64,000 nt of DNA from Brachynemurus nebulosus (GCA_035578155.1 JAPWDM010000050.1:1426001-1490000); one strand, 5' to 3'. Positions 52,025-64,000 are shown, numbered from the stretch's first letter. The notes: generated by a model from the sequence alone, not told the origin. Numbers and translations are program-made.

Positions 52025-52130
52025 AGCACAAAGTAACATTGCCGCTCTCATGAGAATGAGGCGCTCCGTTTGGTGGCGTCGCGCCAACGTCAACGTTCTC
52101 AATCGAGCGGCATTGTACCACTTTGCGCTC
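52025..52130. mobile_element. TTAA-flanked 106-bp MITE
   Basis: TTAA at 52021-52024 and 52131-52134. The ends read AGCACAAAGTAACATTGCCG and, on the other strand, GAGCGCAAAGTGGTACAATG, converging on TGCCGCTC...GAGAA in both. The interior is GC-rich (GGTGGCGTCGCGCC). Confidence 0.6.
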
Positions 52131-52134
52131 TTAA

Positions 52135-53452
52135 TACACAAATAACTATTAACAAAGAATTTGTTTTGTATTATTCATGAACGACTACGGTTTGCGTTAT
52201 ATTGTTACTACAAAAATTAGTTGTTTTAACTAATTTTTTCACGCATAACAAAAAAATAGATACCTTTTTCACGTGTGAAAAAAAGCAATCCATTTTGACA
52301 GTATTACAGGCCAGTATAAAGTTAATTTTTTTTTATTCAGAATTACAAAAGCTGTATTTATGCCCAATATTTCACACAATGATTTTTTAGACAATAAGAA
52401 AGCATAATTTAAAATTATAATTTTAAGAAATGTAAAATAAATACTACGGATAGAGAAACGAGTCTTAATTTTGTTATTTTAATAAACATTTAATTTCTTA
52501 TTTTAATAACATAATTTGAAATGTTACCCACACAATACTTTTCCAATATCCAATGTCAAAAATTTTGTGTCATGTATTCATCAACAAATTCTCTTGTAAA
52601 TTACGTCTTGCTTTGTCTCTATCACTCTCAGTTTGATAATAAATTACATCATCAATCTTGTATTCACCATAATGATTTATGTAATCAGATAACTTACGCT
52701 GATGTTTTAAACACAATTTGTTGAACAATATAATTGATAACAATAAGCATGTGATTCTATTATGATTGAAACATGATAAAACATTAATGGGCTCAAAGAA
52801 TTTATTCATTTAGTAAGTGAAATGTTACAATTTTATTGTTGCTGATTATTATATAATCAAGAAAATAAACAGCGGCGACGTGTCCAAGTAAATAAGACAA
52901 CAGTGCTTCCCTGAAAAATGTAACGAGTAAATATACGGCTTTTATTTCATTACTTATGTATTTATCATTACATAGACCATTTTTATTGTAATCAGATTAG
53001 GGGAATTAGGCCAAACATAGAGGAGCGCAAAATTTATAAAACTTGCTAGTATAATTGTAGGATTCGGCTACCGTGAGTGTTAGCCTGGCTGTACACCGAG
53101 GAAATACAGCACGTAAATACGACATGAACGACATGCAACATTTGTCTTACGACATGACATCTGTACGACACTACAAGAAGTGAAACTCTTCAAGACTTCA
53201 GACCAGTGCTAATCAGGAACTTTTCAGTTAACGAGAGTATTATCTAAATGCATTGGTATTTAAGAAATAAAAATATAAAAAAGAAGAAGTATTGGATATA
53301 TCCATATAATTTTATATGTAGTAATGTTGCTAAATTACTTGCGCATTTTCTACAAAAATAATATTAAAGACATTTTGTCTAAATACGTAAAAAAAGAGCG
53401 TTCACCATATTTGGCTATATTCTAAGTAGAAATATAAAAAACTAAAAGTGTT
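52135..53452. other. Mostly unassigned; possible Harbinger-like end at 53080
   Basis: GGCTGTACACCGAGGAAATAC near 53088 followed by repeated ACGACATG words is reminiscent of Harbinger termini, but no partner end was found. TTAGGGGAATTAGGCC near 53006 may be the other end of the array element at 53453. Short ORFs at 52521-52809 lack motifs. Confidence 0.3.
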
Positions 53453-53580
53453 CGCCAATTTCCGCTATTCAGATATGTAGGTAATCTTACCCGGTCAGTC
53501 TCAGGTAATAAAAATCATAACTATTCGCAAAATTCCGCTGTTCGCAAATTTCCATGTTCGCAAAATTCCGGCATTCTTCC
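53453..53580 (+). repeat. TTCGCAAAATTCC short tandem array
   Basis: Three head-to-tail copies of TTCGCAAAATTCCG or a variant start at 53524, 53541 and 53557 (17 and 16 bp apart). A fourth, TTCGCCAATTTCCGC, lies at 53454. On the minus strand the array begins TTAGGAAGAATGCCGGAAT. Confidence 0.6.
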
Positions 53581-54330
53581 TAATACTTAGTTAAGAAGAG
53601 TAACAGAAGAAAAGAAGAGTAACATAATATTTTCAGTTCAGTGTGTTTAATTAATTACTTTTACTACTTAATGTCTAACAAATTATTACAAATTGATTAT
53701 AATGGTTTAATTTATGCTATATTGATTTGGTCGGCAATAGAATATTTTCAAAAAAATTAGTTTTTCATACTATTTAAAAACGTAAAATTTTGATCGTAAA
53801 TATCTCGTAAACGGTGCATCGTAGCTCAAAAATAACGAAATTTTTGAAGGTTTGTAGGTATTCTAGAACTGTACAAAAAAATTAATAATTATTTTTTATA
53901 CAATAAATTATTTTAATCATTCTCTTCTACGGTTAATGTAATACATAACATATACTCAATAAATTATTTATTACTCAAAAAGCGCATCCTCGATTTTGAT
54001 GAATTTTGGTATGGTGTAAGTAAATAAGATAAGCCATATTCTATATTTTTTTGAAAGGTGTAAGTTCACCAGAACCATACCAAAAAATAAAAAATATTTT
54101 TTATGCAATTATTTTGAACTTTTAAAATTTAGGGGAAAATGTCAAAAAAATATATAATATAGTCCCAAATATTGCCTAAATTTTGACGTCGGTTTTGTTT
54201 TCCGAGGTGTTATAGTTTTCGAGAAAATTGAGTTTGAAAAATTACAGCACTAAAACATATTTTGGTTAATATCTCAAGGACAAGTCAAGGTTAAGGGTCA
54301 ATCACCCTGTATTTGGTAATCACTTGGGGT
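53581..54330 (+). repeat. Dispersed repeat; 53793-53880 shared with 17805-17910
   Basis: Shared core TTGATCGTAAATATCTC and AATAACGAAATTTTTGAAGG. The sequence on to 54330 (with GACGTCGGTTTTGTTTTCCG) looks like the same kind of non-coding repeat but has no second copy here. Confidence 0.45.
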
Positions 54331-56811
54331 ACCAATGTCACTACATATATATTGCTACAGACATCGACCATGGGGGCAATTTCCCTACGTTTATGTAGCT
54401 ATGCCTTTTACATCCTATATCTAAAATTTATATCCTGAACTTCATGTGTGTCCATTTGCCTAAATATTATAAGTCTTTGTAAATTGTTTATCTTTCCATT
54501 GCTGCAACGCCATTGTACGTCCATTTTATTTCTTTGTTCCAAAACAGTATATAAGTCCTTGCTGGACTTCCAATCATTATTCCTGATCCATCCTAAAACA
54601 AATGTAAACCGAAACTCTGTTAAACTTAAATTGTAGCAATTAAATAATTGATTCATTGTAACTAAAAATTATAATTGTATTTAAATAGTCAAATAAATAC
54701 AACTTCAAGTATTCGCGCTTTATTCTAATTACAATTGTAATTAAAATTCTATTAAATAAATGTCTGAAATGCGACTTCAAAATATGTTATTATTCGAAAA
54801 ACATTGAAAATATTTTAGATTAACTTAAGTGACATGTTATAGTGAATAAACACATTCATCTTTATATTAATCGCGGGATAAAATATTGAATCTATAAAAG
54901 ATGGCAATATTAGTATTTAATAATATCCATAGTAATTAGAGTATTTAGTTCTGTGAAAGTTTATTACGACTATATTTTACAGTCTAGCAGAGGTTTTACA
55001 GACTCCTAAAACAAAAAAATACAAATATCCATAAGTTCTAAAAAATTCTCCTAAACTTTGTTATGTATGGATTGAAATTAAAACAACAGAATCGATTTAA
55101 CTATGTATTTAATAATTACTAATAATGGTTACAATTGTGAATACTGTATTAATTGAGGTATTAACGGGTCGAAAACCAGAATCAGAGTATCTGCTTTATT
55201 GTATTGTGTTTTCCTTTTATTACAAATTTTTACATCGTTTGATTTTACACACATATCGATAGCAACAGACGACATATCCGGTGTCTGGATAGTTTAGTAT
55301 AATTTGCCCTTGATATGTAAGCAAAATCATATGTACAATTAATCTCGTACATGATAATTAAAAATAAGAACATAGATAAGTGTCAGACGATATGTTTGCA
55401 ACTATGAATGAATGATATAATTGTAAATGTAATATTGTTTTATATGTCAGACGATTTCTAAAAATAAATGAAATGAACAAAAATTAATAATATAATAAGC
55501 TCAATAAAATATAAAGTTTAATTTGGAAAATAGCACTTTTACACCAAGCTAAGTCGGTATATAACAACTTTCCCATCATCAACTGTAGCATCGCATCGGT
55601 AGATTAAAACAAAACATTTCGTTGAGGTGGTATACAAATAACTATCACCGAATAACACCAATGTTAAATTTGATTCGATGTTTTTTCTATATTTACATGC
55701 ACGACGTAACTCTGTTTGCCAATGAATATTATTTTATACCAGTTGTTAGCTATTATCGTGGCAAATAAAATGTTATTATATGACGTGTGATGTTTGGACA
55801 AAATAAAAATAACTCAGTTTCAAATGGCGTCATCACTAGCTCGGTATAAAATCAATAAAACTATTTTTCTTTCACTGTTCGTTGTAACTTCTTACGAAAT
55901 TTTATTAGTGACATTGGCAATGATGATAAAACCACATACATACATGAATTGGCGGAACATAACCATAAACCGGATATAGATATAAAAATACAAATATTTC
56001 TTTCCATTATAGATTTTCCTTTACGTAAATAGAATTTTATATTAAATAAATTTTTAGCATGAATGAAAATGTATCGTTTTCAAGACTTCCGTTAGTGTGA
56101 AAAGAACGAATTTTTCTGGGATACTATATTACGCAAATGCCATAGCCTGCGCTGGCAAGATGAAAGATAAGGTGGAGTAATTATGCGGGGGCGTGAGTCT
56201 GAAAAAAGGCTCGAAGCCTCTGTTAGAAGCCTCGACAAAGTAAAAAAAAACGTTTTCTTTTTGCTCCTCAACTGTATTTGTAAAGAAAAAAATATCTGAA
56301 AATTTTTTTTTGTACCCGGGAACCCGTCATGTTTTTTCCCAGTCCTGGCCATAGCGAAAGTATGGTGAAGGCGCTACGGACTCCACTCGAAATATGATAG
56401 ATGCCAACATAAAAAATTAAGCAAGGATAGACACAAGTGATATTCTGAAATTTATCGTCGTTGTACCATGGAGAAATCTGAGAAAAAATTCAAAATGAGA
56501 TCTAGGTAAATCACAGCTCTATTTGACCATGGCACTACCTATGATGTTTTGTTATTCGTTAGTATCACGTGGAAAAATAAATAGCTAATTTCGAAATTTT
56601 CAATCGAAAACAGTGTCTTTTTAAAAATTAGTTCTGCAGAAATAATAATAGAGAATATGCAGGTTTTTTTTTTTTTAGTTACCTAAATCGTTAGAGGAAC
56701 TAATAGTAACTCTAAAAAAAAAATATTTTAAAAAATATCAGTATCCTTAAATAAATTAAAAAAATTATTTTTTTTATTGTTATAGTTATAACCTAATACA
56801 GTTTAAACGAA
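54331..56811. other. No feature recognised
   Basis: AT-rich spacer of 2.5 kb. Several 60-85-codon ORFs lack motifs and overlap on both strands. Confidence 0.4.
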
Positions 56812-57020
56812 AAACCAAATAAAATGATCTTTGAAAATATTTAATTTAATTGCATAATTATATGGCCTACCCATTCGATAATTTTTGCTTTAGTATTGCT
56901 TTTACGATAGCAGATGACAGCATATTACAGTTACCAACACGAGGCGAGTTCAGGTCGGGAGAGTCATTCAAGTTGTATAATTCATATGACGAGCTGTGCT
57001 CGGGATAGCCGCTAAAGGGG
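56812..57020. mobile_element. piggyBac-like MITE, inverted truncated copy
   Basis: An inverted copy of 16913-17145, ending GCTAAAGGGG then TTAA at 57021-57024. The other terminus is lost: homology stops near 56812 and about 20 bp of the TIR side are replaced. Confidence 0.75.
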
Positions 57021-57024
57021 TTAA

Positions 57025-57354
57025 GAAATTCATAAAAAAATAATGGCGGCTGGATTTAATGGACGTCAGAGAGTGGTGGAACTGATAAAGTTGAAGACGT
57101 AGGTAAATTCTATGTGTACATTAAAAATATGTAAGAAATTTATTTTATTGGAATTTTTATGGTTAAAAATAAAACACAAAAAATATCTTTATACTATGTA
57201 GTATGTACTGTCACAGTACTTTGTAGTATGTATGTATTGTCAATAAAATTAAATTCAAATATTTAAGTACACTCTGGAACGGTTCTTAATTTCTTCTTTA
57301 TTAGTCTTGCAGATACAATTAACAGGATTCCAAAATATTTATAACATTTTTATA
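57025..57354. other. No feature recognised
   Basis: AT-rich spacer. An ATGGCGGCTGGATTTAATGG near 57042 opens a 19-codon frame only. Confidence 0.35.
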
Positions 57355-57893
57355 AATTTTATAATATTTTTGTTTTTTACCGTTTCCCGAAAGTTGTGTT
57401 TTACCGGACAAGGAAAATCGTATCTCAAGTTCTAGAAAAGATAGAGACTTAATTTTTTCTTAAATTTTGTTCATAAACATATTGCGCATAAAGTGGAGTA
57501 TGCTTTTTCCATTTGAACAATGGTAATTATTTTTAAACATTTTTTTTTTTTTTTTTAATAAAAATTGGGTTTTATAATTTTTAGAAGTTTGGGATTACAG
57601 TTTTATAATTAATTTTTAAAATTATCTGAAACCCATACTCAGTTTTATGGACAGGTCCTTTAGTAATAAAATAATGAAAAAATGTTTAAAAAATATTCAT
57701 TACTTTTTTAGATATGGCGTTCCTTGGAAACGCTCAAAAACTTGTGAAAAAGGGCTCCCTCCCCCCACAGGGAAAAGTAATGAATCTTTCAAAAACAAAA
57801 TTTTCTATTTGAAACACTCCCTAATTTGAAAAAAATTTCAACAAGCAAAATAATCGTAAATAAAAAAGTTGCTTTTTTATTTGAACTCCTGCC
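57355..57893. mobile_element. TTAA-flanked element, second copy, one end truncated
   Basis: Collinear with about 16190-16705 in the same orientation (GACAAGGAAAATC, GTTCTAGAAAAGATAGAGAC, GGACAGGTCCTTTAG in order). Ends GAACTCCTGCC then TTAA at 57894-57897. The left 330 bp of the element are missing. Confidence 0.75.
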
Positions 57894-57897
57894 TTAA

Positions 57898-58607
57898 CAG
57901 TCTAACAGAGATTTTAGAGACTATTAAAATAAAAATATGATTAAATTGATGAATATACAAATTGCTGTAAAAATTCTCTAAAAATAGTTCAAATACTGCA
58001 GGGACGTTATTTAAAAAACTTTTATTTGCATTTATTTTCTTGAAAACTTTTTGACGCATATTATTAGTAGGTACATAGTTTTGTACTCATTTTGCACTTC
58101 ACGGTTAGTTCATGATAAGTATTGTAATAGAAATGGCAATATGCACATTTAATTATAAAACTTAGATGAATAGAGAGACTGCCTGGCGTAGAGAAGAATT
58201 TATTTAAAAATGAAAAAGCGATAAAGAGACAAAGAGGGTGATATAATTTTTCATAGCACACCCATAGTTTTGGTTTTTTTTCTAATTGTATTAGACACAT
58301 TCAATTCCTTTACTTGCTGTTTATTTGAATTTAATTATTTATAAGTGATAAAGTAAAAGAACGTGGTACTGGAAAAAAGATTTTAATTGGCATCTGTTGA
58401 TATGTGCACCTTTCTTTTATATAATAAGTCAATCTCTCTCCATAGGTGTACAGAGGGGTCCAAATTAATGTCATCCTTTAAATTATCAAGAGACAGTCAC
58501 ATAAAAAAAATTATTTCTTTATCTGAGAATGATTATAAAGAATTTTTTTCATGAAAATTACTGTTTCGGAACTTTACAAATTAAGTCTGACATAGTAACA
58601 AATGGTA
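57898..58607. other. No feature recognised
   Basis: AT-rich spacer. Confidence 0.4.
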
Positions 58608-59391
58608 AGGTACAATAAATAACTTTATCCAATCTAAAAATAAAATTGATTTTTTTATATTCATTTATATTCTTAAATGTAGCCTCTAAGGTACTTCTGA
58701 TTATACTTAAAGGAAAATTACAGTATAGCACCGATAATGGAAACATCAGTTTTGGAAATTTTTTTAAAGCATCAAATTAGTCAACATCACTTTTGGAAAT
58801 TTGCATCAAAAATGTCAAGTACATAAATATTAAATCCTTGTGCAATAGACCATGACGCACGATTTTGACAAACAACAACAGACCTCAAAGCGTGAGAATG
58901 TGGATTTTAATTATTGTACATAGAGTGTTTATGTATATGTATTCTGTCCTCTGGAGGTTTTTATCATACGTAAAATGTAAAAAAAATCATTTCAAAGAAA
59001 AATAATAAAACGACAAATGAAAAAATATTTTCTGAGATAAATAATTTTTAATTCTTCACTTCTTTTTTTTCTTTTATTAATGTTTAAAAAAAAACATAAT
59101 TTTAATTCAAAACATAATCTTATGATATTTCTGAATCGCCCCTGGTCAAAAAGCATCACTTTTGTCTAGCACCATTTTTAGAGACTACTTTTTCTTGACA
59201 AAACTGGTGCTCTACTGTATTATCGAACCTTTTTTATTTTAAATGTAGTGTTTTGATTTTGAATTGACAGTTAAGATTTGAGATGATTTTCCTATAAGAA
59301 TGTCTAATTTCTAAACATAATTCTTAATTCTTAAATGTTAAATTTGAATGATAGTTCTTTATGATATATAATTAAAAATAAGGTATATCTA
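58608..59391 (+). repeat. Dispersed repeat, copy with MITE insertion
   Basis: Collinear with 44173-44462 on both sides of the 58721-59217 insertion. Confidence 0.8.
58721..59217. mobile_element. Tc1/mariner-type non-autonomous element, 497 bp
   Basis: Starts CAGTATAGCACCGATAATGG; the other end on the minus strand starts CAGTAGAGCACCAGTTTTG. TA at 58719-58720 and 59218-59219. Its first 120 bp are nearly identical to the left half of the 567-775 MITE; the remainder is different. The uninterrupted target is at 44282-44300, where only one TA is present. Confidence 0.85.
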
Positions 59392-59541
59392 GATTTCTAA
59401 AATATTGTGTTTAAATCATATAAAATAATTTGTTTTTTCCTCATTTCATAACGGCACTGTATGTGTGTCTGTATGTATTTTAAAAAAATATTTTTGTTTT
59501 GCCAATTATGTGTATTTATATACATACCTATATTACCCATG
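59392..59541. other. No feature recognised
   Basis: AT-rich spacer. Confidence 0.35.
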
Positions 59542-59543
59542 TA

Positions 59544-59986
59544 CAGTGGAACATCGATTATGTGAACTACGAGTATAACAGGTTTGGATAACCGATCATT
59601 TTCAAAAAAAAAAAAAAACAAAAAACAAAAAAAACTTTAGTGCTATATTATATAAGCATAGTGAAACGAATAAACAATTATAATAAACACAAATATCTTT
59701 TGTACTACGATGTTTACACTAAAACAAGTAAACAAATTACATATAGTACATAAAGGTACATAGCGCTAAATAATGGTAAACACGTAAAAAGTAGGCTTAT
59801 ATTTTAGAAAACGACAAAAAGTTCCACAATAGAGGTAGGAGTTACAAAAGGATTAATTTGCCAAGGGAAAAGACTATCAGGGAATAAGATGATTAAAGAA
59901 ATACGCGGAACCACTACTAAGTATTTGAATTTTGCCTTCTGGAACGCGTTTGGTTAATCGAGGTTCAGATAATCGATGCTCCACTG
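59544..59986. mobile_element. pogo/Tigger-like MITE
   Basis: A 443-bp element between TA at 59542-59543 and 59987-59988. The ends read CAGTGGAACATCGATTATGT and, on the other strand, CAGTGGAGCATCGATTATCT, continuing GAAC. CAGTGGA followed by TCGATTA is typical of pogo/Tigger ends. No transposase. Confidence 0.75.
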
Positions 59987-59988
59987 TA

Positions 59989-60775
59989 CTTATTTTAATA
60001 CTTGTTTAGTATTCATGTATTAGTATATTTGGTGTACTTTTTATTTAAAAAAATCTTGACTTAAATTTTTAATTTAATTTAGGTTGTTATTGTATCCAAC
60101 TTGTCATTTTCATATAAATCCATCGCCAATAATTTTATTTGAATTTCGGTAATAAGAATCTAATATCTGAAATATTTAAATCAATTTTTCTCAAAAATAG
60201 TATTTTGAAATTAGGCTATTATTCCACCCATGTCGTCAATAAATTATAACTCCCTAAAATTTATTTAAATTCCCAATTAAGCGGTTCTCCATATAGAAAA
60301 AGGATAACCGTAATTTTTCTTACTGTTGAGTTTATAATATAAAAAATTCGCCAAGTGCGTATTATGCACGCATGTATTAAGTCAGAATTTCGTAATAAGT
60401 ATCTAGAATTTTTCACAGTTTTCGATATGAAATATTTCTTGCTTTTATTTAATGTTAAAATTAGTCTTTAATTTGTAAATGTGTAATATGTATGATTATG
60501 TGAACGTTTTACCTCCTGTATAAATTGAAAAAATTTCAATAATAGTTTTGAAAAAACGACACTGTCTATTAAATTACCTACGTAAATTCCGACACTGACT
60601 ATAAAAAGTGGTCAAATGTGGTAGACCACCTAATGTGATGACAGCATAGAATAAAAATTATTATATATTTATTATTTATAATTTTATGGATGACAAACAT
60701 CATCAACGTTGTTATACTATGAAATCGTAAAAATAACTATTTAATTTTACTATTTACAGCAAGTAATCGAAATTA
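59989..60775. other. Unassigned; inverted match to 43752 near 60220
   Basis: CTATTATTCCACCCATGTCG near 60217 is the inverse of a stretch near 43770. Otherwise AT-rich with no signal. Confidence 0.35.
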
Positions 60776-61078
60776 AATTACACTTTCGGCTTCGGCCGAA
60801 GGTTAAGACAATGGCCGAACATTGGCTTCGGCCGCCAAACTGACCTTCGGTCGGACACTATTAATTATAAAGGAAATCTCATCACCAAAGCTTTACATGA
60901 CCAAAAACGCCGTGAGCAGCGGGGCCCCATCACGGTAGTCGAATTTTCTCCTTCATCTTCGGTATTGAATGTCTACAAGCGAAATGTGATTGAAAGTCTA
61001 CAACCGAATTGTCATTTTGTTGGTTTCAAAACTGGTGATGAGTGTTCGGCTGATCGAGGCTTTAAAAAAAGGTTTTAA
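60776..61078. repeat. GC-rich CTTCGGCCGAAG cluster
   Basis: TTCGGCTTCGGCCGAAGG, GGCTTCGGCCGCC and CCTTCGGTCGG lie within 70 bp (60786-60855). The sequence to 61078 is also GC-richer than average. Possibly a retroelement terminal or subterminal region; not identified. Confidence 0.35.
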
Positions 61079-62405
61079 GTATTTAAGGGCTGTATCTCAG
61101 TAAATTTCAATTTTGTGCCGAAAACAGGTAGCAGAAAAAAAGCCAACACAATTCGTACGAGGACATTCCTGCCCATGTTTATCCGCTAATTGCCTTTATG
61201 TTTTAGTTTTAAAAATTACAAAAGGACCTTAAATAGTAAACTGGAAGGCCTTTATAAAGATATTTTTTCTTTCCAAAAAAATCCAAAATTTCTATTTTAT
61301 AAATACTAAAAATCCAAAATTCCTAATTTATAAATAAACAGTGACTTTAATAACATTTTTAAATTACTTAATATGTATGTATTTCATTTGTCATAAAAGT
61401 AAGTTCACTTTTTTTTAAATTTTTTAAAATTACTATTCGCCTACTTGTATTTAGAATAAACATAATGCTTTTAAAACACATTTAACAATAGCATTCAATT
61501 CCGATGTAAAAATGGGAGAAGTGGGGGGAAAAGTGATGCGGACTCCCTACAAGGTACTAGCTGGATACTAACTGAATATACGTACAAAATTTCAGCCCTC
61601 TAGGTTTCCTTATGGAGTCTCTAGACGTGTTAGAAAACAAGCAAAAAAATTAAGGAAATATTGGCGTAAAAATCGTGGGGGTAAGGGTTAAAAGTTGAAA
61701 CCTCCAAAAAACAGTGTCTGGCTATTAGCTTAACCTGTACACCAAATTTCAGCCCTCTAGGTTTATTTGGGGAGATTTTGACCCGAACGAAACTGTTAAA
61801 AAACAAGAAAAATCATGTTCTTTTGGGTATAAAAATGGTGGGGGTAGGGGTTAAAAGTCGAGACCCCCAAAAGGCACCCCCTTGATACTAACTCAATCCG
61901 AATACAAAATTTCAGCCCTCTAGGTTTATTCGGGTGACCTGTGCGAGTGGTACAAACTTCGAAAACGTCGAAAATGCATGAAATTGTAGCTTAAAAATGA
62001 GGTGGGTGGAGGTAGAATATTAAAACCTCCAAAAAGCACAACCTAGGTACGAACTTTATCAACACACCAAATTTCAACCCTCTACGTTAATTCTGGGGGG
62101 CTGGGGGCCTGTTAGATCCAGCGAAAATCGTTTTTCCCCCCTCTACTCCCACCATATCATCCTAGGAAGCTGAATTTTGGATATGTTGTAGATAATTGAT
62201 CGAAACATTATTTAAAACCTGTTTGGAAAGTTTCTATTGTTTTGTTGCCCCCCACCACCCCCTTAAAGGTCGGGTCCGACAAAAAATTTTCCCAAAATTT
62301 GACCCCGCTTTGATAGTATGAGGTGCCTCGAAAATGAGCCCCATTTACCAAATTTCATCTCTTAACTTCCATAGGGGGGCCCTACACAAATTAAAAGGTG
62401 GCGGG

Positions 62406-62482
<77 letters not shown>

Positions 62483-62612
62483 CATTTTTTTTTTCTACAT
62501 ATTCGTGTTCTACGGGTCCGAAAACGGATAGCGCCCCTACTCTCGCCTCTCGCAGCTCTTATCGTATAGACTGTATAAGTCTAATTTTTCGGAGAAAATT
62601 CGACTAAAAAAA
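61079..62612 (+). repeat. Dispersed repeat, copy 2 (uninterrupted)
   Basis: Collinear with 37652-40766 minus its LTR insertion. It shows about five loose units with CAAATTTCAGCCCTCTAGG-type phrases (61589, 61744, 61907, 62069). It has the empty LTR target at 61912 and a (TA)n expansion where copy 1 has only a short TA stretch. Confidence 0.75.
62408..62478. repeat. (TA)n microsatellite
   Basis: About 71 bp inside dispersed repeat copy 2. Confidence 0.95.
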
Positions 62613-63139
62613 AAGAGTTTCTAAAAAATCATTCGGTATGACAAATTATTTCTTTAAACTGAATGGTGTTCTCATGGATGCGAAGAAGACAAGGTAACTG
62701 ATATGAGAGAGTGTGACAAACGTAAAAAATCCTATCCCGAAGAATGGGCCGGTTTTTTAGCAGAAATGCTAATTAGTTAAAATGCACTTATGATATTATG
62801 TTAGATGGCTTTTGTTTAAACTGATTGAAATTATTCGAATTATTTCTTAACTGATCTCAATTACCAAATACATTTTAGAACTTTTTTTTGTCTGTTTTTG
62901 TTCATTTTTTATAATAGACCTTAATATCTTACCATAGTAAAATAATGCTGAAAAACATCGTTTTCATAAATAATGTGAACTATTTTCCAATCTAATATGT
63001 TATTTTTCAATTTTGTTGGTTCACTGGTACTTTTGGAGTCGATTTATTAATAAAAAGTTGATTATCTGCAGTACTTTTCATTTCACTTAAAATTTCCCTT
63101 ATCTAGGCCGTATATTCGGCAGTTAGCTTACATCTTAAG
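62613..63139. other. No feature recognised
   Basis: AT-rich spacer. Confidence 0.4.
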
Positions 63140-63141
63140 TA

Positions 63142-63727
63142 AGGGAAGGTCGCCCAAAGCAGGTAAGCTAAGATTAAACGCCCAAAAAGTGACTTTTGAC
63201 CTCGATAAGCAGATCTTTTTTATATTATCAGATAGAATAGTTATCGAACTTTAAAATGAAACTTCTCTTAAGAAATGTTTATAAGATATTTATTTTTAAT
63301 AAAGAAAATACAAAACCTCTGCAAAAACCCGCTTTGCCCGTATAGACCGTATAGGTATCCTAAAGCGGGTAACCCCCTTTGGGCAAAGCGGGTAGGTACA
63401 TTATGTATTTAAATACTGTTATTATTTTTTAATATAAACTTTCTTAATCATATAGAACTTAACAATAATAATAATTAAGTAAAAAAAAAATGAAAAAAGA
63501 CAAAAATAATAAATTTATAACAATTAACTGTAACTTTCTTTACAACCTCCATATTGGAATATATTACATCAGGTGATTCCACATCAAAACCACCACAAAC
63601 AAGGCAGAAATATTTTTTTTTAAGCTTTTTCCCTCATTCCGTCGTAAAAAGAAGATTAATTATTTTTTTTCCCCTTCCAACAGTTTTTTCCATTAAGATG
63701 CTTCTATTTTGTCTACCCGCTTTGTCC
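63142..63727. mobile_element. Element with repeated ACCCGCTTTGCCC motif, right end unseen
   Basis: Starts AGGGAAGGTCGCCCAAAGCA after TA at 63140-63141. The motif ACCCGCTTTGCCC or its complement GGGCAAAGCGGGT recurs at 63154 (variant CAAAGCAGGTA), 63327, 63361, 63381 and 63714, in both orientations. No ORF. The opposite terminus is not seen and may lie beyond the window. Same style as the elements at 10565 and 42421. Confidence 0.5.
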
Positions 63728-64000
63728 AAAAAGACTTAATTTTGTTAACTTAGAATAACTTCAAAATGAAAGCCGATACATGTCTACCTTTTTCTACATT
63801 AAAAGTCAAATGATGATAACATAATATGGTAATACCAAAAAGATTACAAATAAAAAGATTTGTGACTAGTCACAGAATATTTATCGTTAAAATTTTTAAC
63901 AAAACCAATAAAAAAATTTGATGAAGCTTAACTAGGACATTAAACGACAGAAGCGTTCAAGTGCAACTGATTAACATTGGTTGATATTCGGTTAATCTCG
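63728..64000. other. No feature recognised
   Basis: AT-rich sequence to the window edge; it may still belong to the element starting at 63142. Confidence 0.35.

Noticed and set aside
57042..57102. ATGGCGGCTGGATTTAATGG as a possible first exon
   Set aside because: The frame closes after 19 codons, the donor is ambiguous, and no second exon is visible.

Overview
The window looks like a repeat-dense, gene-poor piece of an arthropod, most likely insect, nuclear genome. It is strongly AT-rich, carries a dozen long (TA)n tracts, and holds no long open reading frame. Every piece of protein homology I can recognise belongs to a transposable element: R1-like, jockey-like and one further LINE reverse transcriptase, a Ty3/gypsy integrase tail, and Tc1, Harbinger and Mutator-type transposase fragments. 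There is no bacterial gene organisation, no tRNA or rRNA that I can see, and no convincing host exon. I cannot name the species.

Layout. 0-6 kb: nested inverted-repeat elements (a TA-flanked palindromic MITE at 567-775 inside a larger inverted repeat, a TTA-flanked Harbinger-like MITE at 1085-1555, a TIR element at 3215-3978) and a near-perfect 659-bp hairpin at 5091-5749. 6-15 kb: a decayed R1-clade RT (6866-8393), a Tc1 end, an element with a repeated GCGGCATCTCTCC motif, a jockey-type RT with one in-frame stop (12483-13460), and a gypsy integrase tail (14717-14902). 15-20 kb: two TTAA-flanked elements (15858-16705 and 16913-17145), both with second copies near 57 kb. 20-27 kb: a hAT-like element, a minus-strand LINE that has lost its YADD box and is split by a hAT-like insertion, and a Harbinger element (26308-27143) with transposase remnants and nine TCGTACGA palindromes.

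28-37 kb: (TA)n tracts, a possible Mutator-type C-terminal remnant (30606-30815), and the most unusual object in the window. This is a roughly 2.4-kb element (33709-36095) with inverted arrays of about 20-bp units centred on TGGTCAGTAA, flanking a SWIM-type zinc-finger ORF. It resembles Drosophila Foldback/FB-NOF elements. 37-41 kb: a dispersed repeat (second copy 61-62.6 kb) interrupted by a probable 1.7-kb solo LTR with an AGCC duplication. 41-45 kb: a 32-bp x 4 minisatellite and a TA-flanked 1.1-kb element whose AGTTTTCGTCCA motif recurs on both strands. 45-64 kb: further hAT, Tc1, TTAA and pogo-like non-autonomous elements, and another motif-array element at the right edge.

The theme linking the window is non-autonomous DNA transposons with TA, TTAA or TWA target duplications. 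Several families have multiplied a short terminal motif inside themselves, which suggests arrays of transposase-binding sites. Three insertion histories can be read directly, because an uninterrupted homologous sequence lies elsewhere in the same window.
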